A program made the position numbers and the translations under genes. A stretch of DNA of 64,000 nt, taken from positions 3,881,501 to 3,945,500 of the forward strand of contig NC_092616.1 of assembly GCF_047663525.1 (NCBI RefSeq). Direction: 5' to 3'. Shown piece by piece: positions 52,416 to 63,346 of this stretch. The DNA comes from Anas platyrhynchos (taxonomy: Eukaryota > Chordata > Aves > Anseriformes > Anatidae). The notes below the pieces were generated by a model. That model had not been told where the DNA came from, ran no database searches, and saw nothing but the letters and a program-made list of their open reading frames with translations. Numbering within the stretch: position 1 is the first letter of the stretch; every line of letters starts with the position of its first letter.

Positions 52416-53645
52416 CCCTCTGTATCCATTCAAACCTTGTGTTGCCTTCTTTTCCATTATTATATTTTGTCTTGTTTTCATATTTCATTATTTTTAACTG
52501 TTGGTGCTTCTGCTTTTCAGCCACCCCTCCCCCAAATCCTTTCACTCCTACCACTGATATCGAGGAATGAACATGCATTGTGTCAGATGAAGCCTGTCCA
52601 AGCCTGTTTAAAAGTGTGTATCAATGTGGACTTTCTTGTAGCAAAGTAATACCTGTATATGAATTAAATGGGACTTTTTCACTTCTTGATGGCTGAGCTT
52701 TCTGTTTAAAGCTCAGTATTGGTGGCATCAACCAAAGGGAAAGTACAAAATCCCAGGTGGGAGCTGGTCTTGGAGATGTCTGGCTCCTTCCTCCTGTTGG
52801 GATGTGCGGCTGTGTGTGGGGCAGTGGTGCTGGGCCAGCCCAGAGTCAGGCCTCTGGACAGGAGCCACAGCACTGCGGCAAGTTCCCACAAGGCCACCAC
52901 CCCAAAACTACTGCCAGGCCCCAGCCAGGCCGGCCTCTCCCCTCAGTCACAGCAATGATCCCAGGGACCAAGAGACACCTGGGGCAGGATGTGAGGGTGG
53001 GCAGCACCAGCCCCAGCGCTCCTGGCAGCCCCTCTGCAGCCAGAGCAGCTCCCATAGGTCAGGACCGGACCCAATGCCGCCCACAGGGCTGGGGGACTCT
53101 GGAGGCTGCAGGCACTGGCAGCACCTGCTGGGAGACCCCAAAGCCAGGGCTCAGCATCAGTGCCTGGAACTGCAGCTCACACTGCCTCCTGTCCTGTGTC
53201 CCGACCTCTCTCAGGAGCACTGCTGGGTGAATTATTCCCTTCCTGGGTGTGGAAAGGAGCTTCTGGAGCGCTTCTCTGCTCAGCACTGGAAATTTTAAAT
53301 TTCAAATGAGGTTAAGAAAAAAAATCACCTCTGAACATGAGAGCTGAACCAAGCACAGTCCAATGTGATCTAACCATCAAGTTACTCCATCTGAGGTCAG
53401 GCCAAGACCTCAAAAGGTTCCTTCCAACTCATAATCCTCAAGGAATAAGGTGCTGTACAGTGGGCCCAGTGGCTGGGGACACTGCTGTGGGTTGAGACAT
53501 TGCCTGCTTTTGTAACCTCTGCTCATCAGGGTTACCTAGTGAGTGAAGTCATCCTAAAAACAAGCTCTGTTCCATGGACACGAGGACTCAGACTGATTTA
53601 AGGTACCACAGAAAAGTTCTCAGAAATACTGCCAGGTATCACATA
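52416..53645. other. 3' flank of the OR at 51456, no gene seen
   Basis: AATTAAATGG near 52661 could be a weak polyadenylation site. The GC-rich part 52740-53240 has overlapping open frames in three frames and none with a domain. Confidence 0.35.
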
Positions 53646-53960
53646 ACTACAGAACGTTTGAGGTTGGAAGGGAGCTCTGGAGGTTTCCTAGGCCAACCCC
53701 AAGCAGGATCAGCCTGAGCAGGTTGTCCAACTCCATGTCCAAATGGGTTCTGACTGCCCCCAGGGATGTAGCTTCCACAGCTTCTCTGAGCAACCCGTGC
53801 CACTCATCAACCAAAGTCACAGTACAGAAGTGCTTTCCTGTGTTCACATGGTATTACCAATGTTTCATTTGGTGCCCACTGTCTCACTGGGTGCCAGAGA
53901 AAAGACTTGGGCTGTCTTGTCTTTATCTAATATGGATAAGACCCCTCTCACGGATCTCAC
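53646..53960 (-). mobile_element. CR1 3'-end fragment
   Basis: ACAGAACGTTTGAGGTTGGAAGGGAGCTCTGGAGG is the reverse complement of a CR1 3' UTR; upstream on the - strand come LLREAVEA and EWHGL-like coding remnants and KHFCTVTL. Old and broken. Confidence 0.78.
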
Positions 53961-54722
53961 GGACTTGCCATTCCAGAAGGCAAGGTTGGAAAGAGTGCAG
54001 CAAAGAGGGCAGTGAGCAGTGCCTCAGCTCTCCCTATGGCCTTTGCCACCAGGGCCCTCCCTTCATTTAGCAGTGGGTCTGCCTTTTCTCTAGCCTTGCT
54101 TTCACTCCTGATGTACTGATTCACTTCCTGTAGAAGTCTTTCTTGTTGTTCTTCATGTCCCTTGCCAGATTCAACTCCAGGAGGCCTTTGGCTGGCCTAA
54201 GAATAAATAAATTTAACATTGCTCATAAATTTAACATTGATGACCTAGAGAAACCCGTTACATGGCTTGTTCCCTGCTGTGCTGGTATTCTAGCAGAAAT
54301 CTGTTTGTTTCAACTTCCCCTGTGAGGAATGGCACCTGCAAACATTTTCCAGTTTTCTGAGGAAGGCCATAGCTGCTGCTTCTTCCTTACAGGAGGTCTC
54401 TAGGTGACAGCAACTACAAGGTCACCCATGTTGGTGTGCCTGCTCATTCAAAGCCATGAACTCATCAACAACACCATGGCAGAGCTCTTTGCATTGCTGC
54501 TGCTCTCCTATAGAAATGTCTGCTCCCCCTCCGTGCCTTACAATCCTGTCCACTCCTGTCTGCACTCCTCTTGTGGGCTGTCACACCATCTCTGCTATCC
54601 AAAATGAGACCTCTGTAACCACACACAGAACTCTGGTTACTCCTTCTCTTCTACACACTGTACACATCAGTGCCCTGGCACTTCAGGGAGATGCCCAGGA
54701 ATTCTGATTTGCCAGAAAAGAT
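53961..54722. other. Unassigned, possibly more old CR1
   Basis: A few phrases (for example CTTTCTTGTTGTTCTTCATGTCCCTTGCCAGATTCAACTCC at about 54136, the reverse complement of the linker coding region LARDMKNNKK) suggest old minus-strand CR1 sequence to about 54195. The rest is unassigned. Confidence 0.45.
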
Positions 54723-55214
54723 ATCACAGAATCACAAAATTACAAAATGGTTGAGGTCTGGAAGGATGCAATATTGACTCCACATTGCTCTGCTCGTGAC
54801 TGACCTCCACCTAGACTGTGTGCCCCAGGGCTGTGAGCCCAGCTGTCCAGGCACTTTTCAGTTCACCTCACTGCCTCCTCATTCTACTCAGATGTCATCA
54901 GCTTCTCTATCAGGATCTTATGAGAGACATCTCAAGAGCCTTTCTGAAGACGAGGCAGACAATATCCCCTTCTCTCCCCTCATTTACCAAGGCAGACTCT
55001 TCATTGGAGAAGGCTATCAAGTTGGTAAGTCATAAGAAACCCTTGGTGAATCCATGTTGACCACTCCTGATCACTTTGTTGTCCTCCATGTGCTTGGAAA
55101 TGTTTTCCAGGATTAGCTGCTCCATCACCTTCCCAGGAACTGAGGAGGGGCTGTCTGGCCTCTAGTTTCCCATGTCCTCCTTCTTGCCTTCCCTGAAGAC
55201 AGGGGTCATATTTG
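54723..55214 (-). mobile_element. Old CR1 fragment, minus strand
   Basis: Begins ATCACAGAATCACAAAATTACAAAATGGTTGAGG, a CR1 3' end in reverse, and later holds reverse complements of HGFTKG..., ITKVIRSGQHG, LENISKHMEDNKVI and SVPGKVMEQLI (about 55040-55140). Diverged, no open frame. Confidence 0.75.
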
Positions 55215-55590
55215 CCTTCCTCGGCTCTGCTCTGGGCTTAAAAAGGAGGTTCAGGGGAGACCTTATCATACTCTACAATCACTGTAAATGGGGCTATAGT
55301 GAAGTTGGGGTGGGTCTGTTTTCCCAAGCAGCAAGTGAAAAGACAAAAGTGATAAGACTTAAGTTCTGCCAGAGGAGGTTTAGGTTGGATATTAGGAACA
55401 ATTTCTTCTGTGAAAGAGTTGTGAAGTATTGGAACAGGCTGCCAAGGGAAGTAGTTGAGTCATCATCCTTGGAGGTCTTTAAAAAACATGAAGATGTAGG
55501 GCTTCATGACATGTTTTAATGGTGGACTGGGCAGTACTAGGTTAAAGGTAGGACTGGATAAACTTAAAACCTAAATGATTCTATGATTCA
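55215..55590 (+). mobile_element. CR1 3'-end fragment, plus strand
   Basis: [61 protein letters not shown], then the 3' UTR ending AAATGATTCTATGATTCAC. It abuts the minus-strand fragment head to head. Confidence 0.88.
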
Positions 55591-56559
55591 CTGATAAGTC
55601 TGTGCTCTGGGCTTTTGGGTATTGGTTGGAGTCTGCCACTTGTGCCATAAAGATTTGGCTGGCTCATAAACAGGAAGGATGTGTGAGGGAAGTCCTAGCA
55701 CAGGACTGGCCATTGCTTGACAGCAAAGAGATAAAAGCAGGATGTATCCAGCCTCTCTAACCTTGCTCTCTGGTCCGCTTAGACCTGAGATGTAAAGGTG
55801 AAATGTGCCAATATGTGCATGTCCTGGGAACATAATCTCCCTTCCAAGTGCTGGGAAGAAATATATTTTTGGAAAGAGTTGCTTTTGTTTTCTTTACATA
55901 AAGGGGGATGTCATCATCTTGCTGGTCCATGTACATGACCTATTAAAAAAAAAAAAAAGGTGAGAATTTGTGGACAATCATAAAAAGTTCTGAAACTGAA
56001 GTCTTCTTACAAATTTATTACATTAAATTAAGGAATTTTCCACATACATTCATTTTGGCCTACAATGTCCTTCAGGACTTGATTCAGTTGCCCACAAAGA
56101 TGTTGCTGCTGCCTCAAGGATGTCGTGGAACAGCTGAAGCACCCATTTGGGACTAGGAGATACACAGGACCTTCTGTCTTTAAAAAAACATGTTCAAAGT
56201 CCCTTAGAAGACATTCAGAATTAGTATCAATTTGAGGTTGCTGGTATCATTTTATCTGTAAGTAGACAATTAAAAAAAAAAAAAAAAAACCACGCAGCAG
56301 AAGGAAGAGATTCTTAGATTCTTTCCTATAAGGGTTATTATTGTTATTATTATTGTTGTTATTGTTGTTGTTGTTATTATTATTATTATTATTGCTGTTA
56401 TTATTATTACTATTATTATTATTAAAGTCAGTCCCTTTAAGGAGATTCCTGGCATCTCCCTAATGAACCCCGTAGGAATTGAAGACTTCGGGAGAATTAT
56501 GCCCAAAGCCTTGGCTTGTGATGGCGTTTTGCATGTTGATTCGCCCTCTGCTGCCAAGT
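55591..56559. other. Non-coding sequence with homopolymers and trinucleotide repeats
   Basis: A14 run at 55944-55958, A17 at 56273-56289, and a (TTA/TTG)n tract at 56334-56424. The apparent open frame at 56270-56725 on the - strand is poly-isoleucine/threonine encoded by this repeat and is not a gene. Confidence 0.7.
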
Positions 56560-57090
56560 TCCTGAACTGCAGATCCTGAAGCAAGTCTCTGAAGAAGTAA
56601 AGGACAGAAGCAAGCCCCCAAATGTTTGAGGGTGTTGGCCAACCCCGATGAGGGCCATCCCAGAAGAGACCACGAGGGAAATAACCAGACAAGGTGCCCG
56701 TCCCTGGGAGATGGTGGAGGAGCAAATCAGAGGCACTGGTTACAGGTGGAAAATCAAATGGAGAAGTTACTCTGAAAGCCCTTGATGTGTTTCATCAAGG
56801 GGGATGGCCAAGGGCTGAGCGCATCCCCTGGGAAGGGGGATCGTGCACTTCCTGGGCTGCTCGGGGCTCTGGCAAGGGCAGTGTGATGTGGGGGTGTGCA
56901 GTTCTGAGTGTAGGACACTGGTAGGACACTTGCCAGGCTCTGTGGGGTTGAGGAGGTAACAAGGCCCTGGGGCAGTAAGGGACCAGTGTCCGCTGGTAAG
57001 CCTCAGTGGAAGAGGATGCATCTATAGCCCTAAGGACATCAGTTACACTGGGGGCCCCAGACCCACAATGGCCCTCTGCCACCCCCCTCC
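56560..57090 (+). repeat. Third, directly oriented copy of part of the inverted-duplication arm (like 3170-3640)
   Basis: Collinear similarity with the left arm: CCCCAAATGTTTGAG.GT at 56615, the CTGCTCGGGGCTCTGGCAAGGGCAGTG.GATGTGGGGGTGTG stretch near 56860, ACAAGGCCC..GG.CAGTAAG near 56960, and GTAAGCCTCAGT.GAAGAG near 56995. So at least three copies of this OR-flank sequence exist here. Confidence 0.55.
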
Positions 57091-57261
57091 ACAGCCTGTC
57101 CCAACTTTTCTTTTACCTGTGCTTGCATCCATGCATACTATTACCACACACTCACTTTCCCAGCTCACTCTGACCCCATGATTGCCAAAGCTGTCCTAAT
57201 TTCTCTCCATCCTTTCTGGCTTTATCTTGAAATAGAACCCTTTATTTTTCTGAGGATTCTG

Positions 57262-57411
57262 AGGATAGCCAGGGGAGGGAGCCGGACTGCTCGGGGTTAG
57301 GCTGGGCATTGGTCAGCGGGTGGTGAGCAATTGCATTGTGCATCACTTGTTTGTACACATTATTTGCAGTAGTACTATTATCATCATTGTATTATTATTA
57401 TTATTATTATT

Positions 57412-57464
<53 letters not shown>

Positions 57465-57636
57465 TATCATTATCATCATTATCATTATCATTATTATTTT
57501 CCTATCTTATTAAACTGCCTTTATCTCAACTCACGGTCTTCACTTTCCATTTCTCTCCCCTGTCCCAGAGAGGGAGGGGGGAGGGTGAGCGAACGGCTGC
57601 GTGGTGTTTAGCTGCCAGCCGGGTTAAACCACGACA
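57262..57636 (+). mobile_element. LTR, 5'-truncated, with internal trinucleotide expansion
   Basis: Matches the 3' two thirds of the LTR at 28013-28577: AGGCTGGGCATTGGTCAGCGGGTGGTGAGCAATTGCATTGTGCATCACTTG, then the expanded repeat, CTGCCTTTATCTCAACTCACGG, and the end GGGTTAAACCACGACA. Confidence 0.87.
57388..57498. repeat. (TTA)n(TCA)n microsatellite inside the LTR
   Basis: About seven ATT units followed by about 17 ATC units and mixed ATT/ATC. The related LTR at 28013-28577 has only a short interrupted AATTATTATT there, so this is a copy-specific expansion. Confidence 0.95.
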
Positions 57637-57809
57637 CCGTGGTTTCCTCACAACACATCAGGCTTCTTCCAATGCCTGATCCTAATGGTCCTCTATCAGC
57701 CAATACATGTATGTCCCAGACACACATTTGCTTGAATTGTTTTTGTATTGAATCTCTACATTGCAGGCCAGAACTCCAAGTCAAGTTTCTGGAATGGAAA
57801 AGGCTACAC

Positions 57810-58030
57810 TAGATCAGGTACGCCTGGGAAGTGAATGTGGCCCATATCTGAAGGCACACCTGCAAGCATCCGTGGCCGCTGGTAATTTCATGACACAATA
57901 GGTAAAGCTCTGAAGGGACTGTGGCTCATGAATAAGGCTGTGTTGGAACAGGTACACCTCTAAAGGGCTGTGGCCAGTGGACGAGCCCAGGCTGGAGCAG
58001 GGGTGAGGGGAGGAGCTCATTGCAATGTCA
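57810..58030 (+). mobile_element. LTR-like fragment of another avian ERV
   Basis: Contains loosely repeated phrases such as GGAACAGGTACACCTCTAAAGGGCTGTGGCC..TGGACGAGCCC..GCTGGAGCAGGGG, a pattern I associate with avian ERV LTR U5/leader sequence. Boundaries and family uncertain. Confidence 0.4.
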
Positions 58031-58047
58031 GATTCTGTGGCCTGGTC

Positions 58048-58110
58048 TGTGCTGTGGTTTAACCCAGCAGGCAGATAAGCACCACACAGCAATGTTCCAC
58101 AGCAGGAAAC
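58048..58110 (-). mobile_element. LTR end in reverse orientation
   Basis: GCTGTGGTTTAACCCAGCAGGCAGATAAGCACCACAC is the reverse complement of the common LTR 3' end (..GTGTGGTGC.TA.CTGCC.GC.GGGTTAAACCAC.). The body, if any, runs rightwards and is too diverged to follow. Confidence 0.65.
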
Positions 58111-58844
58111 ACTCGAACCAATAGCAGAGGAGCCTCACAAGGAGCAGTGCAAGTGCAGCAGTGACCTAACCTGAGCTGGCATTGGTGCCCTCTCACTCCA
58201 TGTAACATATGTCTTCTCCTGTCCTTTGGGGTCACAACAACAGATAGAACCCAATTCATGGACTAAATGGAATCACTGAATATTTTATGGACATTTCATT
58301 AAGTAGGCCCATAGACTAAGGGAATTATATTTGTGTTTTAATTGCAGGGTGTTGATTAATGAAGACTTATTGGAAAGTCTTGAACCTGTCACTGTATATA
58401 CGGTAGAGAATAAGAGGTGGATATTGTCCTGGTTACATCTTGGGTGACTTTTTAGGCTCTGAACCCAGCTCAGAGAGGTGGTTTGTTCCCCCCCAGAAGG
58501 ACACTGAATGGCTAAGTCAGAAGTCTGTATGTGTGCCCTGTATAGATGAGGCTTCAGTGTGTACATTTTGTTCATGTACTGAGGCAAACCTGAGTGAGCA
58601 CAAATGCCTTCAGCCTGTGTCCATTCCTCATGCCATACAGTATCTCAGATGAGTGCAGAGCAGGGCAATGCACTGCAGGGCTGAGGTGCCTCCCAGCATC
58701 TGGGAGAGGCAGCAGGAGCCAGCGGGACACCACGACCACTGCAATGCCCTGCCTTTGGGTGTGCAAGGCAAAGACTTGTGTGTTCTGGCCTGTCTCCTGC
58801 ATCACCTTCCCCTGCCTTTGTGGACTGTGTCAGCAGATGTGCCA

Positions 58845-59400
58845 GAGGGACCAGAGAGCTTTCTGGAGACTTGGAATGACATCAAACCTGTCTTCCAGAA
58901 GAGGAGAAAAGAGGGTGGAAAGAAGTAAGGCTGGTGAGCCTCACCTCAGTCCCTGGGAAGGTGATGGGGCAAGCTTTTCCACAGCCACCTCTAGGCACTT
59001 GAAGGACCAAACCAGGATTGCTGGACCCATAGGGGAGGGGAAGGAAAGGGACGCTGTATACCGGCACTTTAGCAAGTCTCTTGATGTTGTCTCCCAGAGA
59101 CTTGTTGTAGTGAGAATGGTGCTATGTGGACGTAATAACTAATGGATGAGGCTGTGTGTGGAAATTTGGCTGGACAATCAGGCCCAAGTGCCATCCGTTG
59201 TGCAAAGTTCCCCTATCAGGCAATTCCTAGCAGCATCCCTCAGTGACTCAGTGATCAGCACTTGTGCCAACACTATTGAATGTTGTTATTAAATCTCGGA
59301 ATTACAGGATGGAGCATGCTTTCAGATCCTTTCTGATTTGTGCCAAGCCCAGAGGAGCCCTTGAGAAACCCTGTCTATTTAGTTTGCTTTGAGCAGGACA
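58845..59400 (+). mobile_element. Old CR1 fragment inside the right duplication arm
   Basis: [14 protein letters not shown] at about 58935-58975 and FSKSLDVVSQRLVV at about 59068-59110 are the CR1 reverse-transcriptase landmarks, followed by a diverged segment to about 59400. Mate of 4650-5150. Confidence 0.7.
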
Positions 59401-59944
59401 GTCCAAGAAGATGTCATTCAGGGGTCTCCTCTAATATGAGTTGTTTTGCAATTCAAAGATTCTTTCCATTGGAGAGCTCTCTGAAGACATAACACGAAGA
59501 GAAAGAACAAGAGAAAAAGAAAAAGGCAGGGTAGAGGTACATCATGTGTCACTGTGAACTCAGTAGATCCTATGAAGAATGTTTCTAGCAGTGGCAGAAA
59601 ATTTACTTGATAAATTTCATGTAAGAAGCTTACTTTTTTATCTCATCAGGGGCTGGCCCACAAGGAGAGTGTTGGGTGGGTATGTTATAAGGAGGTCTGT
59701 TGTGCCTCAGAAACTTAAAATCCGCTGGAAGTGTCTGGTCACCTCTGTCTCTGGAGGTGACAGGCCAGCAGCCGTAACATGGCTGGGGACAAGGCCTGTG
59801 AGGTGACTGCTTCCTGAAGCAGCTGATGTGTCAGCCCTTGCCTCCTGGCTAACATCTGTGCTTTTCAGCTCACACCTGCCAGTATCCCTGATAAGGCAGC
59901 AGAAGGCACCTGCTTGGCACACTGATTGTGAGATGCCCTCTGTC

Positions 59945-61080
59945 TGAGAGCCTGATAGGCTCCATGCAGGAAGAGGCCTTGGGTGTGAGTTTTCATGGGG
60001 GTTTTCCTTCTGCCTGAGTACGTGATGGGACAGGAACAGGCACTCAACTTGGTCACGTCTACCTGAGAAGCTGGAAGGCCAGCAGCAGGCATGTGGAGAA
60101 GACCAAGATTACTGGCAAGACTGGAAGTCCCCAGCCAAACTAAGGTCTTTGTCCCCTTGGCTATAGTAACTGTCTCTGCTACTGATGCTCATGAGGAGAC
60201 ATGCTGTGCTCATGACATTGCAGCCTTGTGGCCTCTTTACAATCCTGTGTAAAGGCATAGTGATCTTATGACCGCGATTGTGTTGTTTGGTGCATTGTGG
60301 AACAGCTCGTCCTTGTAGGGAGGGGTTTAAGTTGCTGAGCACATAAGCGGGGGAAAACAAGGATCTAACCAAGCTCTGAGGCAATGCTGGTGAGACAGTG
60401 GCAAGGTTGGTGAAACTTTGTGGCTTGGCTTGTACCCCGGACACTTACAGCTGGAAACGCTGGCCAGAGGGCAGCAGAAGATGCTGATGGATGAAGAAAC
60501 AACCTTCACAGAGCCAGTTCAACCCCAACTCAAATGGTGCACATGAGCATTTGTAGACATGCTTATACAACACCAAGGAGGAGCCTGGTGGCCCTTGTGA
60601 CATGTGTTGGCCCCATATGTCAGAACAGCTGCCAGGTAGGAGGGGATAAAACTGGGACTCTTCCAGAGGAGAGAGATGAGACACGCTATCAAGGACAACG
60701 TTGCCTCAGTGGGGATGCCTGTTTAAGCAGTGTGACTACTGACTCCTTCCTCTAGGCCATCAATGATAGGGAAAAGCTTCACAGTCATCGGTACCATTGT
60801 CATTGCCCTGGGGTTGGTATGTGTGTAAATAGCTTGTAATAAAGCTTGCTTACTTTATATATATATATATATATATATATAAATACTGTCTGGTCCTTGC
60901 TAAACTGAACTAATCAGCTTCAGCCCCTGGAATCTCACTAGAACAGAGCCTGATAGGCCCCATGTAGGAAGACGCCTTGGGTGTGGGCTTTAAAATTCCT
61001 TCTGCCTGAGCACATGGTGGGACAACAACAGGAACACTGATTGGTCACAACTACCTAAGAAGCTGGAAGGGCACGGAAGA
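59945..61080. repeat. Partial tandem duplication within the right arm
   Basis: GAGCCTGATAGGC.CCATG.AGGAAGA.GCCTTGGGTGTG.. with CTTCTGCCTGAG.AC.TG.TGGGAC and ..AAGCTGGAAGG occurs at 59948-60080 and again at 60953-61072. The left arm has one copy (about 3965-4120). Confidence 0.8.
60856..60881. repeat. (TA)13 microsatellite
   Basis: Uninterrupted TA dinucleotides; absent from the left arm. Confidence 0.95.
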
Positions 61081-62115
61081 CCTGGAAGATCCTGGTGAAG
61101 TTTCTTCTGTCTGATCAGTTCACAGTGCAAAAGAAGGCTGATGGGTTAGGGCCAGAGGTCACCCAGAAAGAGTCTGTGGTCAGCCAATGCCATTGTGTTT
61201 CAAGGAACAGTCAGGAAGGGTGGGGGGAAATCAGAGAAAGTAACGAAATGCTTGGATGAGAGCAAAGGGGAGAAGCAAGTTGGGTGACTAAAGCTTGGAC
61301 CTCAAGCTTCACAGGGCCTCATCTTTACTCAGTATCAGTCTCCTGCACAGTGCCTTGGTCTGTCTGTAATCATGGCCTCCAATTGTGTGCTCTAATAAGT
61401 CCATGGGGAGGTTTCTCAGTAATGACCCTCCCTGGAGACCATTAAACTCCAGGACACTTTGAAGTCTCCTTCTGACTTTAACTTCTCTTGCATTCTCTCA
61501 CTGCCTGAGGTTCATGGACTCAGCACCAAATGCACCATGGGGATCATTACAATTATTCAGCCATTTTCATCCAGTCTTCTAGACTTGTCCTGTTCATTAG
61601 TGAGGTATCAAAGCTGCTGGTAAAGAGGAAGTTTCAGTGACAACTTTACAGAAAGCAGTTTCTTTATTTAAGAGTAGTTTCCATTAGTTTAGAGTTTTGA
61701 GAAGAAGTGATAGCATCATTCTCTAGTTGACATTGGTCCAAAGTTTCTCCTAAGGAGCTCTGTATGTGTAGGAAAAGCAGTCCCTTGAAGTCCTAGACTG
61801 TATGGATAACCTTGCTCCTCCCCTCCCCGTGTCCAGCACTTCTCTCAGCAGCCATATGGGACTTCCCATGTGGGAATGTTTGAGATAGGTAGGAAATGAT
61901 GTATAGAAACACAATTACGGAGTTGGCTGTAAGGATGATGAGATAGAAAACTGGAATACAGGCAAACTTGAAGCTCCCTCAGGATCCGAAAACCAACTGG
62001 GTAGGTGAGATGTATTTGTATGATCAAAGAGTAAGGGCAGGGGAATCTGGAGAAGAATGGAGAGTGCGTGTGTCCAGATAGTCTGCTGGAAAGGTGGCAT
62101 CCAATATGGTCTGTT

Positions 62116-62210
62116 ATAGAATCATAGAATATCCTGAGTTGGAAGGGACCCTTAAGGTTCATCAAGTCCAACTCTTGACACCGCACAGGTCTACCCAAAA
62201 GTTCAGGCCA
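62116..62210 (-). mobile_element. CR1 tail of the same subfamily as the full-length copy
   Basis: The reverse complement matches 36748-36838 with very few differences: GGGTAGACCTGTGCGGTGTCAAGAGTTGGACTTGATGA.CCTTAAGGGTCCC and the ATTCTATG end. It is absent from the left arm, where the flanks (GCCTTTCC../..GGTATTTCCACCTGG) are close together, so it inserted after the inverted duplication. Confidence 0.9.
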
Positions 62211-62353
62211 GGTGGAAATACCTGAAGGACTGTGGAGATTAAGTGAAGTCCATAAGAGACAGACTCCTGGCAATGAAAGTATGGGAGAAGATGAGTACTT
62301 TTTCTACTCCTGCAATACACATCCTTAAAAAAATAATATTCTAATGTCATGGG

Positions 62354-62398
62354 AAAAAAAGAAAAAAAAAGAAAAAAAAAAAAAGAGAGAGAGAGAAA
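62354..62398. repeat. A-rich and (GA)n simple repeat
   Basis: Runs of A with single G, then GAGAGAGAGAGA. Confidence 0.95.
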
Positions 62399-62502
62399 GT
62401 AAGCATTACATTAGAAGTGTTCCATCATTTCAGATGATTGTAGTGTGCTGATCAAGATAAAGAAAAGAAGCCTATATCTGCTGAAAGGTCCAATCAAATT
62501 CC

Positions 62503-63346
62503 TCAGCACATCCTGGAAAACATCCATGACATCACTTTCCTAATGGCTTCCTTGAGCTCCTGGTTCCTCATGCTGTAGATGAGGGGGTTCAATACTTGAG
62601 GCAGCACCGAGTATAGAACTGCCGCTGCCAGGTTCAGGGATGGGGAGGAGATAGAGGCGGGCTTCAGGTAGGAAAAAATGCCAGTGCTGATAAACAGGGA
62701 GACCACGAACAGGTGAGGGAGGCACGTGGAAAAAGCTTTGTGTCGGCCCCGCTCAGAGGGCATCCTCAGCACGGCCCTGAAGATCTGCACGTAGGACAGC
62801 ACAATGTAAACAAAACACCCCAAAAACACAAAAACACTAAATGTGAGAAGCCTAATTTCCCTGAGATGGGAATCAGAGCAAGAGAGCTTTAGGATCTGGG
62901 GAACTTCACAGAAAAATTGGTCAATAACACGGCCTCTGCAGAATGGCAGTGAAAATGTATTGGCAGTGTGCAGCAGAGCACAGAGAACCCCACTGCCCCA
63001 GGCAGCTGCTGACATCTGGGCACAAGCTCTGCTGCCCAGGAGGGTCCCATAGTGCAGTGGCTTACAGATGGCAACGTAGCGGTCATAGGACATGATGGTG
63101 AGAAGACAATATTCTACTGAAAACAAAAAGAAGAAGAAAAAGACCTGTGCAGCACATCCTATGTAGGAAATGGCCCTAGCATCCCAGAGAGAATTGGCCA
63201 TGGCTTTGGGGACAGTGGTGGAGATGCAGCCCAGGTCGAGGAGAGCGAGGTTGAGGAGGAAGAAGTACATGGGGGTGTGGAGGCGGTGGTCGCAGGCTAC
63301 GGCAGTGAGGATGAGGCCGTTGCCCAGGAGGGCAGCCAGGTAGATG
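62503..63346 (-). pseudogene. OR14-like olfactory receptor lacking its first 31 codons
   Basis: From codon 32 (IYLAALLGNG at 63345) to the stop at 62503 the receptor is intact: PMYFFLLNLALLDLG, SYIGC, IMSYDRYVAICKPLHYG, LPFCRGR, FFCEVPQILKLSC, KAFSTCLPHL, NPLIYSMRNQELK, ending FSRMC. Upstream of 63346 the sequence stops resembling any OR; the N-terminal sequon and first half of TM1 are missing. The frame happens to stay open into the foreign sequence up to an ATG at 63537, giving a 344-codon chimeric frame. Loss of the OR start, leader and splice acceptor makes normal expression unlikely, so I call it a pseudogene, but a fusion product cannot be excluded. Confidence 0.8.

Larger units (their letters stand above)
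58440..62460 (-). repeat. Right arm of large inverted duplication (mate 2095-5360)
   Basis: Reverse-complement counterpart of the left arm, longer because of a partial tandem duplication (59945-60085 repeated at 60946-61080, with about 0.9 kb between them), a (TA)n tract and a CR1 tail inserted at 62116-62210. The arm abuts the OR at 62503, whereas the left arm follows the OR at 1-477 after a CR1/LTR insertion; the two ORs are therefore tail to tail. Confidence 0.8.

Noticed and set aside
56270-56725. Isoleucine/threonine-rich minus-strand open frame
   Set aside because: Produced by the trinucleotide repeat at 56334-56424 and an A run.
57320-57679. Poly-serine open frame
   Set aside because: It is the translation of the (TTA)n(TCA)n microsatellite inside an LTR.
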